Assembly: GCA_016873635.1 (NCBI GenBank)
Contig: VGWJ01000009.1
Span: 1-64,000, forward strand
Direction of reading: 5' to 3'
Origin: Lentisphaerota bacterium
GTDB taxonomy: Bacteria > Verrucomicrobiota > Kiritimatiellia > UBA8416 > VGWJ01
DNA: 64,000 nucleotides
Part shown: positions 1 through 8,200 of the stretch, piece after piece
Layout: the number at the start of each line of letters is the position of its first letter
How positions within the stretch are numbered: the stretch's first letter is position 1
The notes under the pieces: generated by a model
What the model was told of the DNA's origin: nothing
Seen by the model: the letters and a program-made list of their open reading frames with translations, nothing else
Databases searched by the model: none
Made by a program: the position numbers and the translations under genes

Positions 1-151
1 CAACCGCGCGCTCACGAGCATGAGCTTCTCTATCTTCTCTTCACGGAATCCTGAGCCCATGAGGCGTGTGTTGTCGGTGAGCCTGAGATGTCATTGACAA
101 GGAGCGCGGGAGGCGAAACGAATACGAACGGACGAACAGTCCCGCGAATTT

Positions 152-394
152 GTGTTGTCAAAGGGTGTCCTCAGTACCAATGCACCAGACCTGATGCTTG
201 TCTCCGTCTCATATGGCGATCCGACCTTCTTTCAGTACATACCATCAGGAGACACAAGATCATTCTTTCCCGGGAATCTGATAGAGCCACCTGATTCAAC
301 AAATACCTACAGACTGATATCGATCGGGGACGATCACGTGATCCTGCGAAGAGAGAGGGCATCCAACCAGCCGAGTGGAGGCGACGTCCAATAG
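152..394 (+). CDS. Possible small hypothetical protein (weak)
   Basis: A GTG-started frame of 80 codons in the otherwise gene-poor first 430 bases. The C-terminal half (about residues 50-70, containing YRLISIGDDHVILRRE) reads like a folded beta-strand protein, which is why it is listed. I recognise no family. There is no clear ribosome binding site, and the same frame is open upstream to about position 98, so the start is uncertain. It could be the 3' fragment of a decayed gene. I see nothing else convincing in 1-430. Confidence 0.2.
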   Translation: MLSKGVLSTNAPDLMLVSVSYGDPTFFQYIPSGDTRSFFPGNLIEPPDSTNTYRLISIGDDHVILRRERASNQPSGGDVQ

Positions 395-431
395 GCCGCG
401 CCTCACTCGCATCGTTCGCTCAAGAGATTCC

Positions 432-468
432 TGGACATCTGGCAGCAGTCATGCCAGAATGCTGCCAG
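432..468 (+). promoter_or_regulatory. Putative promoter and operator palindrome of the first TA operon
   Basis: A 9-bp perfect inverted repeat, CTGGCAGCA (439-447) and TGCTGCCAG (460-468), ends one base before the toxin ATG at 470. The word TGCCAGAATG is also repeated directly at 452 and 463. TGGACA (432-437) and CAGAAT (455-460), 17 bp apart, could be -35 and -10 elements under the palindrome. That is the usual layout for autorepression by an antitoxin/toxin complex. The promoter match is modest, while the palindrome is exact. Confidence 0.4.
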
Positions 469-469
469 A

Positions 470-763
470 ATGAAATACGAGATCATCTTGTCTCCCCAGG
501 GGCGGGCGCAGTTCCACGACCTGTCCGCCTATGACCGGGCGAAGGTGCGGGGCGCGATTGACGAGCACCTGCAGCAGCACCCGACGGCGGAGAGCAGGAG
601 TCGGATCAAGCGGCTGCGGGATGTTCGTAAGCCGCAATACCGGCTGCGAGTGGACAACCTTCGCGTGTTCTATGACGTTGAGGCTGACACGGTGATCGTT
701 CACGGGATTGTCGAGAAGGCCCACGCCGCCGAATGGCTGGCGCAGGAAGGAGAACCAACATGA
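470..763 (+). CDS. RelE/ParE-family toxin of a type II TA pair
   Basis: A 97-residue basic protein with the RelE/ParE layout: an opening beta-strand (MKYEIILS), a helical hairpin, SRSRIKRLR near residues 45-53, then YRLRVDNLRVFYDV and a final strand ending in AEWL. RelE relatives cleave mRNA at the ribosome and ParE relatives poison gyrase, and the sequence alone does not decide between them. The toxin precedes its antitoxin, and the stop codon overlaps the antitoxin ATG. The toxin at 2977-3273 is a clear paralogue, sharing SRSRIKRLR, YRLR, RVFYDV and AEWL. Confidence 0.85.
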   Translation: MKYEIILSPQGRAQFHDLSAYDRAKVRGAIDEHLQQHPTAESRSRIKRLRDVRKPQYRLRVDNLRVFYDVEADTVIVHGIVEKAHAAEWLAQEGEPT

Positions 764-1059
764 AGCAGATTGCATTCGCCGAGATCCGCGATCACCTCTC
801 CAAGTACCTGATCGAGGCCGGAGAGGAACAGATCGTCATCACAAAACACGGGAAACCCGCAGGCGTTCTTACCGGCTTCGAGACCGAAGACGACTGGTTT
901 GACTTTCAACTGGAGAATGACCCCCGGTTCTTGAAGAAGATCGAAGAATCAAGGGCGAGTGTTCGGGCAGGTCGGGGAGTCCCCTGGGAGAAGGTCAAAG
1001 AAGAGGACGACGAGCGAACCAAGGCATCCAGGATACGTCGCGTTCCGCGCCGATCCTGA
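760..1059 (+). CDS. Phd/YefM-family antitoxin
   Basis: A 99-residue acidic partner of the preceding RelE-like toxin. The N-terminus MKQIAFAEIRDHLSKYL and the following VITKHGKPAGVLTGFE are typical of the Phd/YefM fold, which binds operator DNA as a dimer. The C-terminal part (from about residue 50) is charged and likely wraps the toxin. The ATG at 760 was chosen because it overlaps the toxin TGA (ATGA) and starts exactly where the Phd domain begins; an in-frame ATG at 733 would lie inside the toxin. The tail after residue 85 is rich in Arg and less conserved. Confidence 0.82.
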   Translation: MKQIAFAEIRDHLSKYLIEAGEEQIVITKHGKPAGVLTGFETEDDWFDFQLENDPRFLKKIEESRASVRAGRGVPWEKVKEEDDERTKASRIRRVPRRS

Positions 1060-1127
1060 TGCCCGACGTTCGACTTCAGAGAATAATCATCTTGCGCGGG
1101 CGTAGCGCAGAAGCTACATTACCAACG

Positions 1128-1463
1128 ATGGATGCTGAGCCACAGACCTTGTGCGAATACGTGACGTCAGACGGAAAGAACCCGTTCCGAAACTGGCTTC
1201 ATGCTTTGCGCGACGTCGGTGCGCGTGCGAAGGTCCGTGTCCGATTGAACCGTGTGCGACTGGGCAACTTCGGAGACGCGAAGGCGGTCGGGAGCGGAAT
1301 CTCGGAACTGCGCATACCGTACGGGCCGGGATATCGCGTCTATTTCGCGCGCACAGGAAACACAGTTGTTCTGCTTCTGTGCGGCGGAGACAAGTCATCG
1401 CAGAAGCGTGATATCGCCACGGCGAAGCAGTATTGGCTGGACTACCAGCGGAGGTCATCATGA
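1128..1463 (+). CDS. RelE/HigB-like addiction-module killer protein
   Basis: A 111-residue toxin of the group often named addiction module killer protein (RelE/HigB superfamily). The signature LNRVRLGNFGDAK, then SELRIPYGPGYRVYF and LLCGGDKSSQKRDI, matches the family nearly end to end. The ATG at 1128 is used because MDAEPQTL begins the domain; the longer frame from 1059 adds 23 unconserved residues. It overlaps the downstream antitoxin by four bases. A paralogue of the same subfamily sits at 2266-2556. It is expected to inhibit translation by mRNA cleavage, by family analogy only. Confidence 0.83.
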   Translation: MDAEPQTLCEYVTSDGKNPFRNWLHALRDVGARAKVRVRLNRVRLGNFGDAKAVGSGISELRIPYGPGYRVYFARTGNTVVLLLCGGDKSSQKRDIATAKQYWLDYQRRSS

Positions 1464-1762
1464 CAAAGTCATCCGTGAACTACGATGTCGGTCTGCATGA
1501 GGATCTTTGTGATCCCACAGAGGCGGCAGCATACCTGAACGCAGCGTTGGCAGATGGCTCGCAGGATGTTTTCCTGATGGCTCTTCGGGACGTTGCGAAG
1601 GCTCGGGGCCTCACGCGCTTGGCGCGCGAGACGGCACTCAATCGGGAAAATATGTACCGCATTCTGTCGGAAGAAGGGAACCCACAGCTTTCCAGCCTGA
1701 AGGCTTTGCTCGACTCATTGGGGCTTCGGCTGGCTGTTGAACCGAAGCGGGCAGTGGCTTGA
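1460..1762 (+). CDS. XRE-type antitoxin of the addiction-module (HigA-like) family
   Basis: A 100-residue helix-turn-helix protein pairing with the killer protein just upstream. Residues 20-60 (DPTEAAAYLNAAL then DVFLMALRDVAKARG) and the HTH region LTRLARETALNRENMYRILS followed by GNPQLSSLKALLDSLGL are typical of the DNA-binding prophage protein/HigA-like antitoxins. The ATG at 1460 overlaps the toxin TGA. It is paralogous to 2566-2850, sharing the RE.(L/M)Y(R/K) and EGNP motifs. It is expected to neutralise the toxin and repress the operon. Confidence 0.83.
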   Translation: MTKSSVNYDVGLHEDLCDPTEAAAYLNAALADGSQDVFLMALRDVAKARGLTRLARETALNRENMYRILSEEGNPQLSSLKALLDSLGLRLAVEPKRAVA

Positions 1763-1845
1763 AAAGCGGAGTCTCGAACCATCGGCGCCATACGTCGCTT
1801 CGCGCCGCTGGTGCGCCGGGGCGTTCGCCTGGAAGGAAAGCAGAG

Positions 1846-2136
1846 ATGAACGCGCGAATCCGTTCAGCACTTCTTTGCTCGGCGCTGTTTCTTCCTCTTA
1901 TTGATGCCGGGTGCCGGTCCCCGACGTACACGTGGGAATACGAGAAGGCGATACGCGAGATTGACGCCACCTATACGAACGCCAGTGATCGGGTCTGGGC
2001 TCGACGCAAGTGGGAGCTGATGCACCCGGAGAAAACCCTTCCGGAAGGGGGATACGACTTGGATCACACGACAGGAGGCATTTTCGAGGGCGACTTGATC
2101 GACACGCGAACCCGTGAGCGTTTGCCCCAACACTGA
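1846..2136 (+). CDS. Small putative lipoprotein
   Basis: A 96-residue protein with a signal peptide MNARIRSALLCSALFLPL followed by IDAGC, a slightly non-standard lipobox (Asp at -3). The mature part is short and charged, with YTWEYEKAIREIDATYTN and a C-terminal GGYDLDHTTGGIFEGDLID. The start is preceded by a GGAAGGAAAG ribosome site. I recognise no family. It lies between two TA pairs and is not obviously part of either. If lipidated, the Asp at +2 of some lipoboxes would matter for sorting, but here Arg follows Cys, so outer-membrane transport is the default expectation. Confidence 0.55.
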   Translation: MNARIRSALLCSALFLPLIDAGCRSPTYTWEYEKAIREIDATYTNASDRVWARRKWELMHPEKTLPEGGYDLDHTTGGIFEGDLIDTRTRERLPQH

Positions 2137-2216
2137 TGGCAGAAAGGAAATCGGGGCGAACATCGCGGTGGTGGGTACGGCTTCGCCGACCCACACCGTC
2201 CACGTTCGGCAGGGGA

Positions 2217-2256
2217 TTGACACTTTCTCGTTTACGCGGTGTATCCCATATGATAC
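2217..2256 (+). promoter_or_regulatory. Possible promoter/operator of the second killer-protein TA pair
   Basis: TTGACA at 2217-2222 is a perfect -35 word. The best -10 word, TATGAT at 2249-2254, is too far (26 bp) to pair with it, so a suboptimal TATCCC (2242) may be used instead. The partial palindrome GTATC..GATAC (2241-2256) just before the GTG start looks like an operator. The element is uncertain. Confidence 0.25.
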
Positions 2257-2265
2257 GGTGGTCTT

Positions 2266-2556
2266 GTGATCGAGATCCGAGAGACACGTGAATACGGGGC
2301 ATGGTTCGAGAGCCTCCGGGACAGGACGGCCAAGACGCGTATCTTGATTCGGATACGACGGGTCTCCCTGGGGAATTTCGGAGATGTGAAGCCGGTGGGC
2401 GAAGGGGTGTCCGAACTCCGCGTGGACTACGGACCGGGCTATCGAATCTACTTCCTTCGCAAGGGCGAAACACTGGTGGTTCTGCTGGGCGGCGGCGACA
2501 AACGCACGCAAGCGCGCGACATTCAGAGGGCCATTGCCCTTTCGAAGGTGGTCTAG
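2266..2556 (+). CDS. RelE/HigB-like addiction-module killer protein (second copy)
   Basis: A 96-residue toxin starting at GTG 2266. It shares with the toxin at 1128-1463 the run IRRVSLGNFGDVK, SELRVDYGPGYRIYF and LLGGGDKRTQARDI, so the two are paralogues of one subfamily. The gene is followed ten bases later by its antitoxin. No good Shine-Dalgarno is visible; the probable promoter elements sit within 20 bases of the start, so the message may have almost no leader. Family function: ribosome-associated mRNA interference. Confidence 0.83.
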   Translation: MIEIRETREYGAWFESLRDRTAKTRILIRIRRVSLGNFGDVKPVGEGVSELRVDYGPGYRIYFLRKGETLVVLLGGGDKRTQARDIQRAIALSKVV

Positions 2557-2565
2557 GAGGAGAGC

Positions 2566-2850
2566 ATGAAAGCCAAGACGACATTGTGGGATGCGGCAGA
2601 GCATCTGAAGACAAAGGAAGACATGGCGGCGTATTTGGCTGGCGCGTTCGAGGACGGCGATGCCGCCCTGATCGCCGCGGCACTCGGGGACATCGCACGT
2701 GCACAAGGCATGACTAAGATCGCGAAGCGCACAGGCTTGGGGCGTGAGAGCCTGTATAAGACCCTGTCAAGGGAGGGGAATCCGGAGCTTGCCACCGTGC
2801 TCAAGGTCTTTCATTCCGTTGGTTTGAAACTCAAAGCTGTTCCGGCATGA
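2566..2850 (+). CDS. XRE-type antitoxin of the addiction-module family (second copy)
   Basis: A 94-residue HTH antitoxin with a strong ribosome site (AGGAGGAG) seven bases before ATG. Domains: an N-terminal helical part (KTKEDMAAYLAGAFEDGD), then AIDARA-type helices and the HTH MTKIAKRTGLGRESLYKTLS, ending in EGNPELATVLKVFHSVGL. It pairs with the killer protein at 2266-2556. Unlike most pairs in this island, it does not overlap its toxin but has its own ribosome site, which would favour an excess of antitoxin. Confidence 0.83.
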   Translation: MKAKTTLWDAAEHLKTKEDMAAYLAGAFEDGDAALIAAALGDIARAQGMTKIAKRTGLGRESLYKTLSREGNPELATVLKVFHSVGLKLKAVPA

Positions 2851-2857
2851 TGCAGCC

Positions 2858-2876
2858 AGCCGAACCAGCAAATGCC
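2858..2876 (+). repeat. 19-bp direct repeat, copy 1
   Basis: AGCCGAACCAGCAAATGCC occurs here and again, identical, at 4637-4655. Similar but diverged sequence follows each copy, ending in a GCGGCTC-like word. The two copies bracket the second RelE/Phd pair, the HicA remnant and MazEF, so they may mark the ends of a block that moved or duplicated as a unit. Confidence 0.6.
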
Positions 2877-2899
2877 TATCGCCGCCAGCGCGGCTCAGG

Positions 2900-2970
2900 C
2901 AGATTTGCGGCGTTCGAAGAAGGAGGACGCGCAAATCTGGCCTTGAGTCTGGCCAGATATCTGATATGTT
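2900..2970 (+). promoter_or_regulatory. Promoter and hairpin operator of the second RelE/Phd pair
   Basis: CAGATTTGCG (2900-2909) and CGCAAATCTG (2930-2939) form a perfect 10-bp inverted repeat. It is followed at once by TTGAGT (2943-2948) and TATGTT (2965-2970) with 16-bp spacing. The toxin ATG at 2977 lies only six bases after the -10, so the transcript would start at or almost at the initiation codon. Confidence 0.45.
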
Positions 2971-2976
2971 GGCGCC

Positions 2977-3273
2977 ATGACGTACGAGATCGTTCTGACC
3001 GATACGGCGAAAGCGCACTACGCGGGGATGGATGCGCGCTCGCGTGCTATGGTCAAGGATGGAATGAAAGACCATCTTGCGCACGAACCGCTGAAGCTGA
3101 GCAGAAGTCGCATCAAGCGCCTCCGCGAGATGGAGCATCCTGGGTACCGCTTGCGACTCGATCCCTACCGCGTGTTCTACGACGTGGTCGGGACGACGGT
3201 CGTCGTGCTGGCCATCGTTCCAAAGGACGAAACGGCGGAGTGGCTGAACGTATATGGAGTGACATTGTCATGA
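2977..3273 (+). CDS. RelE/ParE-family toxin (second copy)
   Basis: A 98-residue toxin closely related to 470-763: both open with a YEI(I/V)L strand and share SRSRIKRLR, YRLR, RVFYDV and AEWL at matching positions. The order is toxin first, antitoxin second, with the toxin stop overlapping the antitoxin ATG. There is no ribosome site, and the probable -10 ends six bases upstream, suggesting leaderless translation. It could be RelE-like (mRNA cleavage) or ParE-like (gyrase), which the sequence does not settle. Confidence 0.84.
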   Translation: MTYEIVLTDTAKAHYAGMDARSRAMVKDGMKDHLAHEPLKLSRSRIKRLREMEHPGYRLRLDPYRVFYDVVGTTVVVLAIVPKDETAEWLNVYGVTLS

Positions 3274-3512
3274 TTACGACACCGCTGAGCGAAATGAAGA
3301 ATAACCTGTCGGCCTACGTGAAGAAGGCCGCACGGCAAGATGTCATCATCACGAGTCACGGGCGTCACGTTGCCGTGCTGACCGGCTTTGCCGACGAGGA
3401 TGAGTATCTTGAGTACCGACTACTCAATGATCCTCGTTTTCAGGGCGTCATCCAGCGATCCAGACAGGAAGCCCGTGACGGGAAAGTGACACCGCTTGCC
3501 GACCTTGAATAA
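3270..3512 (+). CDS. Phd/YefM-family antitoxin (second copy)
   Basis: An 80-residue antitoxin. The N-terminal Phd fold is clear (TTPLSEMKNNLSAYVKKA, then DVIITSHGRHVAVLTGFAD), with the toxin-binding tail EYRLLNDPRFQGVIQ. The tail matches the DFQLENDPRFLKKI of the first Phd copy, so both proteins of the pair were duplicated together. The ATG at 3270 overlaps the toxin TGA. Confidence 0.84.
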   Translation: MITTPLSEMKNNLSAYVKKAARQDVIITSHGRHVAVLTGFADEDEYLEYRLLNDPRFQGVIQRSRQEARDGKVTPLADLE

Positions 3513-3640
3513 TCCTAGAAAGAGCAGTTCGGTCCCGCTGCGCGTGCCCGAACTGTTCTTGTTTTGGCTGCCGGACACCCACGTGGTGAGCGGCAGCGTG
3601 CGGAATTTCGACAGCATCCCGGCTGATGGCAAGGGATGTT

Positions 3641-3704
3641 CAATCTGGAACTCAGGAAATCAGCCTGGAATTCTGGTGGCTCCCCTTTCCTGAGTTCCAG
3701 ATTG
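3641..3704 (+). repeat. Perfect 19-bp inverted repeat (long hairpin)
   Basis: Arms 3641-3659 and 3686-3704 are exact reverse complements (CAATCTGGAACTCAGGAAA and its complement) around a 26-base loop. There is no U-run for a terminator. It is one of several unrelated hairpin words found near gene ends in this window. It sits between the second RelE/Phd pair and the HicA remnant. Confidence 0.75.
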
Positions 3705-3730
3705 CGGGGCGATGGCTGGGAGGCGGGTAA

Positions 3731-3763
3731 GGGCGGGGAGCGGAGCGCAAGCGCTCCCCGCCC
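3731..3763 (+). repeat. 12-bp inverted repeat, GC-rich hairpin
   Basis: GGGCGGGGAGCG (3731-3742) and CGCTCCCCGCCC (3752-3763) form an exact stem with a nine-base loop, followed by another CCCC-rich stretch. No T-run follows. The stretch 3513-4041 holds only this hairpin, the one at 3641-3704 and the HicA remnant below. Confidence 0.65.
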
Positions 3764-3788
3764 CTCCCCGCCATCCATCCAGGAACAG

Positions 3789-3896
3789 ATGGTATTACCC
3801 GCCTTCGTTTTCGCTTTCCACGAGGGGGACGAGATCGGCCCGAAGATGCTTGCGCGCATTGCGCGCCGGACGGGTCTGACGTCAGACGATCTATAG
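3789..3896 (+). pseudogene. HicA toxin C-terminal remnant
   Basis: The last 30 or so codons read FAFHEGDEIGPKMLARIARRTGLTSDDL, split here as FAFHEGDEIGPKM and LARIARRTGLTSDDL. This resembles the end of HicA/YcfA mRNA-interferase proteins, with an H-x-x-x-E-I strand, a helix and a final GLTxxxx. The N-terminal half, including the RNA-binding beta-strands, is missing; upstream the frame runs into hairpin repeats. No HicB follows. The call rests on a short match, so confidence is limited. Confidence 0.4.
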
Positions 3897-4041
3897 AGAT
3901 TGCCGGACCATCCATCCGAGGCGATTCTCAACCCGCGCGGCGCGGGTCTCGAACGCCTCAATGGCGACGTTCGGCACGGAGAAAGACCTTGCTTGCCGAG
4001 TCGTCTGGATGTAGCCTCTTTGTAGATACAGGAGGAAGACC

Positions 4042-4284
4042 ATGCAAACGACGATTCAGAAGTGGGGAAACAGTCTGGCGGTGCGTATCCCAAAAGCATT
4101 CGTCAAGGAGGCGCACGTGGCGTATGGGACCCCGGTCGATCTCTCCGTTGACGACGGGAAGATCATCATCGATCCACATGCGGAGCCTGAGTACAGACTC
4201 GACGACCTGCTCAAGGGCGTCACCAGCCGCAACCTTCATGCGGAAGTCGCTACGGGCGAGGCCGTCGGACGGGAGGCGTGGTGA
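4042..4284 (+). CDS. mazE: MazE-type antitoxin (AbrB fold)
   Basis: An 80-residue protein with the swapped-hairpin AbrB/MazE DNA-binding domain: QKWGNSLAVRIPKAFVKEA, then GTPVDLSVDDGKIII. The C-terminus is acidic (EPEYRLDDLLKGV), as expected for the part that occupies the MazF active site. AGGAGGAAG lies a few bases before ATG. It is first in the operon with the MazF-like gene, overlapping it at the stop codon. Confidence 0.9.
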   Translation: MQTTIQKWGNSLAVRIPKAFVKEAHVAYGTPVDLSVDDGKIIIDPHAEPEYRLDDLLKGVTSRNLHAEVATGEAVGREAW

Positions 4285-4625
4285 TGTCGGCCGCGTACTG
4301 TCCGAAACGGGGAGATGTGGTCTGGATTTCCTTCAACCCTCAAGCGGGACACGAGCAGGCTGGCCATCGGCCGGCGCTGGTCCTCTCGCCGGAATCGTAC
4401 AACCGCAAGGTGGGGTTGGCGCTCCTTTGCCCGATCACGAACCAGGTCAAGGGGTACCCGTTCGAGGTCAGCGTGCCAGAGGGTCTCAAGGCGTCCGGCG
4501 TCGTTCTGTCCGATCAAGTGAAGAGCATGGACTGGAAGGCGCGCGGGGCATCGTTTCTCTGTCCACTCCCGGAGACCGCCGTGCGCCAGGTCCTGAACAA
4601 AGTCGGCACGCTGCTCGATGCGTGA
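4284..4625 (+). CDS. mazF: MazF/PemK-type endoribonuclease toxin
   Basis: A 113-residue toxin with the MazF/ChpB signature: RGDVVWISFNPQAGHEQAGHRPALVLSPE (here broken as RGDVVWISFNP, GHEQAGHRPALVLS), YNRKVGLALLCPITNQVKGYP and VLSDQVKSMDW. Family members cut single-stranded mRNA at short motifs; the conserved Arg and the SDQVK strand of the active site are present. The ATG at 4284 overlaps the mazE stop (TGATG); two in-frame GTG codons at 4278 and 4281 are alternatives. Confidence 0.9.
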   Translation: MSAAYCPKRGDVVWISFNPQAGHEQAGHRPALVLSPESYNRKVGLALLCPITNQVKGYPFEVSVPEGLKASGVVLSDQVKSMDWKARGASFLCPLPETAVRQVLNKVGTLLDA

Positions 4626-5226
4626 AAGGAGAACAGAGCCGAACCAGCAAATGCCGTATTGCTCACCCGCAGCGGGCTCGCAACAACGGGACGAAAGAAC
4701 AGAAAGGTTATATTGAATTCGTCTACCGCGACACCGACCGCCTGACCGGCGCGATGACGGATCGGGTGGCCAAGACCTGTGCCATGATACGGGAGATGAC
4801 GGGGCACCCTGAGGGCAGTCGCGGATGAATGCAGCGTGCTGCTCACTTCATGGGGGGGGCAGCCTTTGGACGCAAAGGAGGCGGTCGGGAGGTAGCGCGT
4901 AGACCACCGCACCATGGCCATCGGCTGGCTAACGAGGTGACAGGGCCTCCGTGAACCGTGGCGCCGCTGACCGCGCCCGAGCTGCGTCCACAGAGCGTGT
5001 TCCGTCCCACATTCAGGCCCCATCCGTTCTCTCCACCCCTCTTCTCGCTCTTCTTCAGCCTCCACCCGCCATCGCCCCACCACCCCAAATGGCCCTCCGG
5101 CTTTCTTGACGCAGCCGTGAACCGCGCCGCGACACGGGATTGCAGCAGTTGCGCGAAGGGGCCGCTTGTGATAAGCACACGGATTCATTGGTAAATCGGA
5201 CAGGGGGGCGCCGGGAAGCGAACGAT
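4626..5226. other. 600-bp gene-poor stretch after mazF
   Basis: No supported gene. It starts with the second copy of the 19-bp repeat (4637-4655). An AT-richer patch around 4700-4720 (GGTTATATTGAATTC) could hold a promoter but lacks a paired -35. A short frame near 4753-4828 (start GATGACGGATCGGG) has no recognisable family. The 5000-5100 part is pyrimidine-rich on the plus strand. Confidence 0.5.
4637..4655 (+). repeat. 19-bp direct repeat, copy 2
   Basis: Identical to 2858-2876. It lies twelve bases after the mazF stop. See copy 1 for the block it may delimit. Confidence 0.6.
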
Positions 5227-8200
5227 ATGGATCCGCGATTCGACAACGAAGAGGTGGAAGCCTTCAAGTCATCCGTCGGACGGAAGGAGTCGTCGAAGGG
5301 ACATCGCTTGTTCGCGCGAGGCGGGGTGCTCACGGTCGCCGCGGTCCCGGACAATCCACGGGCGTACGCGGCGACGGTCGCCGACGCGGGAAGCCTCCAC
5401 CATGTGACCCTCGAGTACGTCGAGGATCTCGGCTGGTCGAGCGAATGCGATTGCGACGTCGAGTGCGACTGCCGTCACGGCATGGCGGCGCTGCAGGCGG
5501 CGCGTCAACGGGCGGCCACGATCGCGCCGGACCGGCGCGCGAATCGCACCTCCGCTTCCGCATACCTCCGAAGGCGATCGAAACCGGCCTTTGTCTCGTC
5601 GCCGCTTTCACAGGCTTTGGAGAAGGCGCTGGGACGCCCGCTGAAGCCGGCGGAAGCGGACTATGTGACCGCGATTCGCGGTCTTTGGGAAGCGGCCGGC
5701 CATGGTTACGTCACTGGGTGGCACCTGGCCGAAATCATTGAATTGCCGGGGCATTCGTGGGATCGCGTGGACTTGTGTCCGGAGAGGCCGCGGGACGATC
5801 TGGAGTGTTGGCAGTATCTGGCGCACATCTTCAGGCAAAACGGGCGGCCGATTCCCGAGTTTCTCGCGCCCGTGACGGACACGGCCCGCGTCGAGGCGGG
5901 CTTGCGGGAGTGGGAGAAGCAGAAGGAACTCGCCCGCTGGCGCAAGCTCGTCGAAGACGCCACTGAACGGACGCCGGAGGCGGCGCGCCAGGAGCTGACG
6001 GCCGACCTGCGGCTGCGTTTCGGATCCGCGCAAGTTGATGTGGAATGGCGGAGCGACGGCGAGGAGCCGTTCCGCAAGTGCCGTCAGAAGGACCTTGAAG
6101 ACATCCGGGAGGCGTACTGCGCCCAGGAGCTCTCGTGTTCGCCCGAGACTGAACGGCTGCTGATGATGAGTTTGAGCGCGATGGGCGGAAATGCCCTGGA
6201 CTACGAAGGGGATTCGCAGGTTCTCTCCCGGATTCTCAACGCCTCCGGGGTCGCGTCCCTGACCGTTGGCGCGTCGGGGCGTCCGCTCGCGCGGCCGAAC
6301 GAGCGCCTGCGCCTGGAATGCATCCCGCCGGAAAGCGGGGACGGTTACTACACGCTGCGCCTGGCGCTGCCCGACGGTTCCGTTCCGCCGGCGTTCGCGG
6401 GGATCGTGCCGGGGAGGCGCGAGTGCCACTACCTGACGGCTGACGCGGTCTACAAGGGGCCGCCGCACCACGGCCTCGGAGACGATGCCGAGGTTCGCAT
6501 TCCCGCGACGGTGATCGAATCGGCGGACGGATACCGGTTTCTGCGAAGCAGGGGGATACCCATCCCGCCGCGCGTGGACGAACTGGTCCGAGTCGTGAGG
6601 ATGACGCCCACGGTCGCCTGTTCCATCGCCGAACGCGCCGGCTACAGGCCGACTCGCGAGTTCCGCCTCAAGCTGACGGCAACCGCGCCGGGAACGCCGC
6701 GCGCCGAATTCAGGAGCTGGGACTGGGTGGCGGCACGGGACGCCGGCCGACCCGATCGCGACGGCAGGACGTTGGTCCTCGACGACGAGTTGATGCAGAC
6801 GGTCAGCGCCTCGCTCGACCGCCTCGACGTGAAGTGGGACGAGGAGTTGAAGATCCTCTACCGCCGGTGGCCGAAGTCTTATCCCGACTGGCTCGTCAAC
6901 TGGATCCGGTCGCTGCCGGAGGGCGTAACGCTGGACCTGGATGCCGAGATCCGGTCCCTGCTCGACGACCCGCTCACGGCGCGCCTGCGCATCGAGATGC
7001 AGGAAGCGGAGATTGACTGGTTCGACGTCAAGGTCGTCATGGACGTCTCCGACACGACGTTGACCCGGGAGGAACTCGCCTTGCTCATGAAGGCGGCGGG
7101 CACGCCGGTGTTTCTTCCCCGCCTCGGCGCGTGGAAGCGGATGAAAACCGCCTGGACCGGCGATGACGAAACGAGCATGGCGCGGATCGGCCTGAGCCCG
7201 GCGGATCTCGATGGCGCGTCGCATCGCGTGCACGTGCTCCAGTTGGCCGACGCGGCCGCGGCGCGACTGCTGCCTTCGGACAACGTCGAAAAGATCCGCA
7301 GACGCATTGACGAATTGAAGACGCGCGTGACGCCGCCGTTGCCGCCGGCCATCCGCGCGCAACTGCGGCCGTACCAGACCGACGGGTTTCATTTCCTGGC
7401 CTACCTGGCGGAGAACCGGTTCGGCGGGGTGCTGGCCGACGACATGGGGCTGGGCAAGACGTTGCAGGCGTTGTGCTGGCTGGCCTGGCTGCACGCCGCG
7501 AAAGCGCCGGTGGAGGGTATTCCGCCGAGCGCCGTGATCTGCCCCAAGTCGGTGATGGAAAACTGGCGTTCCGAGGCCGAGCGCTTTTATCCGTCGCTGC
7601 GTGTGACGCTCTGGTCGCCCGTCGCCGGGGCGGACTTCGCCGCGGTGCGGCGCGATTCGGATCTGGTCGTCATGAACTACACGCAACTGCGGCTCCTCGA
7701 TCCGGCGTCGTTGACGTCGCCGTGGTTTGCGGCCGTCCTCGACGAGGCGCAAGGCATCAAGAATCCCAATTCCCTCACGGCGCAGGCCGCGCGCGCCGTG
7801 GTGGCCTCGTATCGGCTGGCGCTCACCGGCACGCCGATCGAAAACCGCCTGATGGACCTGTGGAGCATCATGGCGTTTGCCATGCCGGGCGCGCTCGGGA
7901 ACCGGAGCCTGTTCGCGAAGCGGTTCGCTTCCCGGGAGGATCCGCTGGCGCGCGGACGCCTGGCCGCGCGCGTCCGGCCCTTCCTGATCCGCCGCACCAA
8001 GGAGGAGGTCGCCAAGGACCTTCCCGAGAGAACCGAGGAAGACATCGTCTGCGAGATGGAAGGGCAGCAGGCGACGCTCTACCAGGCCGAATTGAAGCGC
8101 GCGCAGCAACTCCTGCTCGGCGTGGAGACCCAGGCCGCCTTCAACAAGGAGCGGTTCAACTTCCTGACTTCGCTTCTGCGTTTGCGTCAGATCTGTTGCC

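Noticed and set aside
3641-3704. Rho-independent terminator after the second RelE/Phd pair
   Set aside because: The stem is long and exact but has no T-run on either side and lies 130 bases after the stop codon.
2858-4655. Possible integron gene cassettes, because TA pairs are bracketed by a repeat
   Set aside because: The 19-bp repeat has no GTTRRRY/RYYYAAC core or attC-like folding pattern, and no integrase is in the window.
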